Assembly: GCF_963662255.1 (NCBI RefSeq)
Contig: NC_085060.1
Span: 12,433,925-12,497,924, forward strand
Direction: 5' to 3'
Length of the DNA: 64,000 nucleotides
Source of the DNA: Cinclus cinclus
Lineage: Eukaryota > Chordata > Aves > Passeriformes > Cinclidae
Part shown: positions 62,200-64,000 of the stretch, piece by piece
How positions within the stretch are numbered: the stretch's first letter is position 1
Layout: the number at the start of each line of letters is the position of its first letter
Notes under the pieces: generated by a model
Told to the model about the DNA's origin: nothing
What the model saw: only the letters and a program-made list of their open reading frames with translations
Database searches by the model: none
Translations under genes and position numbers: made by a program

Positions 62200-63865
62200 G
62201 ACAGGGAACCCAAGGTCACAGAGTCTGGGTATGCCACTTACAGTCAGACTGTGAACCACCCTAGCCTGAAGGCAAGAAACAGTGTGGAGCATAAAACACT
62301 GGTCTCTTAATAAATTCTGAGCAGTTACTCACAAACTTGTGCCTCTTTTCAAATATTGTTCACATTACTAACATAGCCAGGAATGGTGTTTCATTGTGCA
62401 AGACACAGCAAACAGAAACAAAAAATGGTATTTGCCCCCAGGAGGTTAGGCTGTATTTGGAGAAGGCAGATGGCAAATGCAGAAACAGAGGCACAAAGGC
62501 AGCCGATGGCTCACGGAGCAGCTCTGCAGCTCAGAAGTTAAACCTCCCAAATATTTGCCTGATGACCAGTGCTTCATAATTCATTGCTTCCTCAAGTCCT
62601 TGTCCTGCCTGCAAAGCGACATGAAAATGCCTGTAGGACAGCACATGTACAGCACAAGGCCTGTAGGATTTTCCCTTGCAGAAACCTGTAGAATTTCATG
62701 TGCTCCAAAAATTCATCTAATTCAACCAAACATTCCTTCTCTAAGTAGAACACACAGATGTAGAATGCCTGTGTGCCTAAATTCTTTTACTTAAGCCTGA
62801 CATCAAACTCAAGCGAAAAGCCCAGAGAAAACATACCCTACTTCAAAACATTTTAATTAGTCACACTCATTTAACTCCACATTTCCCTGCAGTACAAAGC
62901 AGTACTTATTTTTATGCAAAGACTTATCAGACTGCAAACTTCTCATTTCTCAAGATGCTCACAAAAGAAATCTGTCTGCTTGGGGTGGGTTGTTGGCATC
63001 AGTAGGAGCTCATCAGCAGAAATGGTTCACTTCCCTTTGCAAAGGACTCCCTTCTGTCACCCCGGTTTCTCTGGGTCACTTGCACAGTCACACTGCACAT
63101 GTCATGTCCAGGCATGACACCATCAGTTCCAAAGCAAATAATTCACTGCAGAAAATTGTCCAGTTTGGCTCATAGCTCTGACCCAGTGTAGCACAAGCAC
63201 TGCTATCAGTGGGGCTCCTCTCTGCTCAAGTGTCCAGCTTTTGTCTGATGTTTGTGAAAGAGTTAAATGTTGATTTTATAATCTCAGTGGCCTTCCCACC
63301 AGGGAATGATATTTCAGCATACTATTATGGCAAATTTTCCTAATGCCTGCCTATGGGGATATCTGTGTAATGGCACCATCTGACTCCTATCATAATTTGA
63401 TTCAAACTCATATTGCTTTTACATTTTATTTCTCTTTGCCATTCTGGCTTGTAACAGCCAACAGCAGGCTGAAATTTTACCTAAATGAGAGCATTTTTGC
63501 TTAGTGAAAGAACATTACTCTGTGCCATTTGCTTAATAGTTCACATTACTGTGTAGGGAGTGTTGCATTCTTAGGCCAACTTCCTGGCATTCTGTGTCAA
63601 AAGTTTCAAGGGCAACACAGCAATAGGTTCTGCATGGGAAAATCTTACTGTCTGGGCAAAATTATAGTTTCTCAGACAGACTAGAAGTCAAGAAAAATCT
63701 CAGCTGTTTTTATGCATGGCAGAAATAAACTAATAAATACACTTTGTACTCTTGCAACAGTGTCCATGTTTTCTTAATGAAAACAATCTTTATTTAACTG
63801 TGTTCATTCTGAAAGTATGGACTTTGCCATTCTTTTGTTGTTTTCTGCGACAGCTTGCAATGATA
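62200..63865. other. Non-coding sequence; possible old MIR/L2-like traces
   Basis: Two short stretches, AACCCAAGGTCACAGAGTC (about 62208-62226) and AAACAGAGGCACAAAGGCAG (about 62481-62500), resemble phrases found in ancient MIR/L2 repeats. The resemblance does not extend far enough to call an element. The remainder is unique and without recognised genes. Confidence 0.35.
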
Positions 63866-63870
63866 CTTAT

Positions 63871-63961
63871 AACAAAAAAAAAAAGAGAACCACCAAAACA
63901 AACCAACAAACAAACCAATCAAAAAAAAAGAAAAAAAAAAAGAAAAGAAGAAAAAAAAGAA
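63871..63961. repeat. A-rich low-complexity tract at window end
   Basis: A-rich with ACAAACAAACC units followed by AAAAAGAAAAG units. The K/Q-rich plus frame and F-rich minus frame are by-products. Confidence 0.92.
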
Positions 63962-64000
63962 CAGAAGGAAACTACTGAACCCAGGAGCTGAGTGGATCAA

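Noticed and set aside
62465..62540. Possible MIR/L2 fragment
   Set aside because: Only one phrase of about 20 bp is similar; too short and degraded to call without a library search.
63752..63991. Lysine-rich frame at the window end and its phenylalanine-rich opposite
   Set aside because: Direct translations of an A-rich low-complexity tract.

Overview
The window looks like AT-rich, non-coding DNA from a bird nuclear genome, probably a songbird. The evidence is several CR1 LINE fragments of the avian type, one solo retroviral LTR whose layout is familiar from passerine genomes, and many poly-A, (CAAA)n and (TTTG)n tracts. I recognise no protein-coding gene, rRNA, tRNA or other structured RNA, CRISPR array or bacterial feature. 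Most open frames are short and read like chance translations of AT-rich DNA. The window is best read as a gene desert or the inside of a very long intron. No CpG island or promoter is evident.

Layout. 1-33 kb is unique-looking sequence with scattered simple repeats. It holds a few GC-richer patches (about 3.3, 5.1, 8.2, 9.6, 18.7, 24.2, 28.1 and 30.5-31.4 kb), two of which contain splice-bounded, exon-like segments (3417-3497 and 30580-30650). 33-47 kb holds nearly all recognisable transposons. These are a minus-strand CR1 3' end at 33.2-33.6 kb, a minus-strand remnant of the CR1 reverse transcriptase at 37.6-37.9 kb, a plus-strand CR1 3' end at 42.5-43.25 kb split by an LTR, a short CR1 tail at 44.1 kb and another minus-strand CR1 tail at 46.3 kb. 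A weaker CR1-like piece lies at 45.85 kb. 47-64 kb is again mostly unique AT-rich sequence, ending in a long (CAAA)n tract at 62.1 kb and an A-rich tract at the window edge.

The best supported event is nested. The 536-bp LTR (42599-43134; begins TG, ends CA, carries AATAAA) sits inside a CR1 copy whose two halves resume on either side, flanked by a short duplicated target. Stretches at 14.9-15.2, 24.7-24.85, 34.8-35.05 and 50.84-51.0 kb have the look of conserved regulatory elements (homeodomain, octamer, CTCF-like and bZIP-like motifs), but only a cross-species alignment could establish that. I found no convincing undescribed system. The items most worth checking are the exon-like segment near 3.4 kb, a perfect 21-bp palindrome at 40.8 kb and the regulatory-looking blocks.
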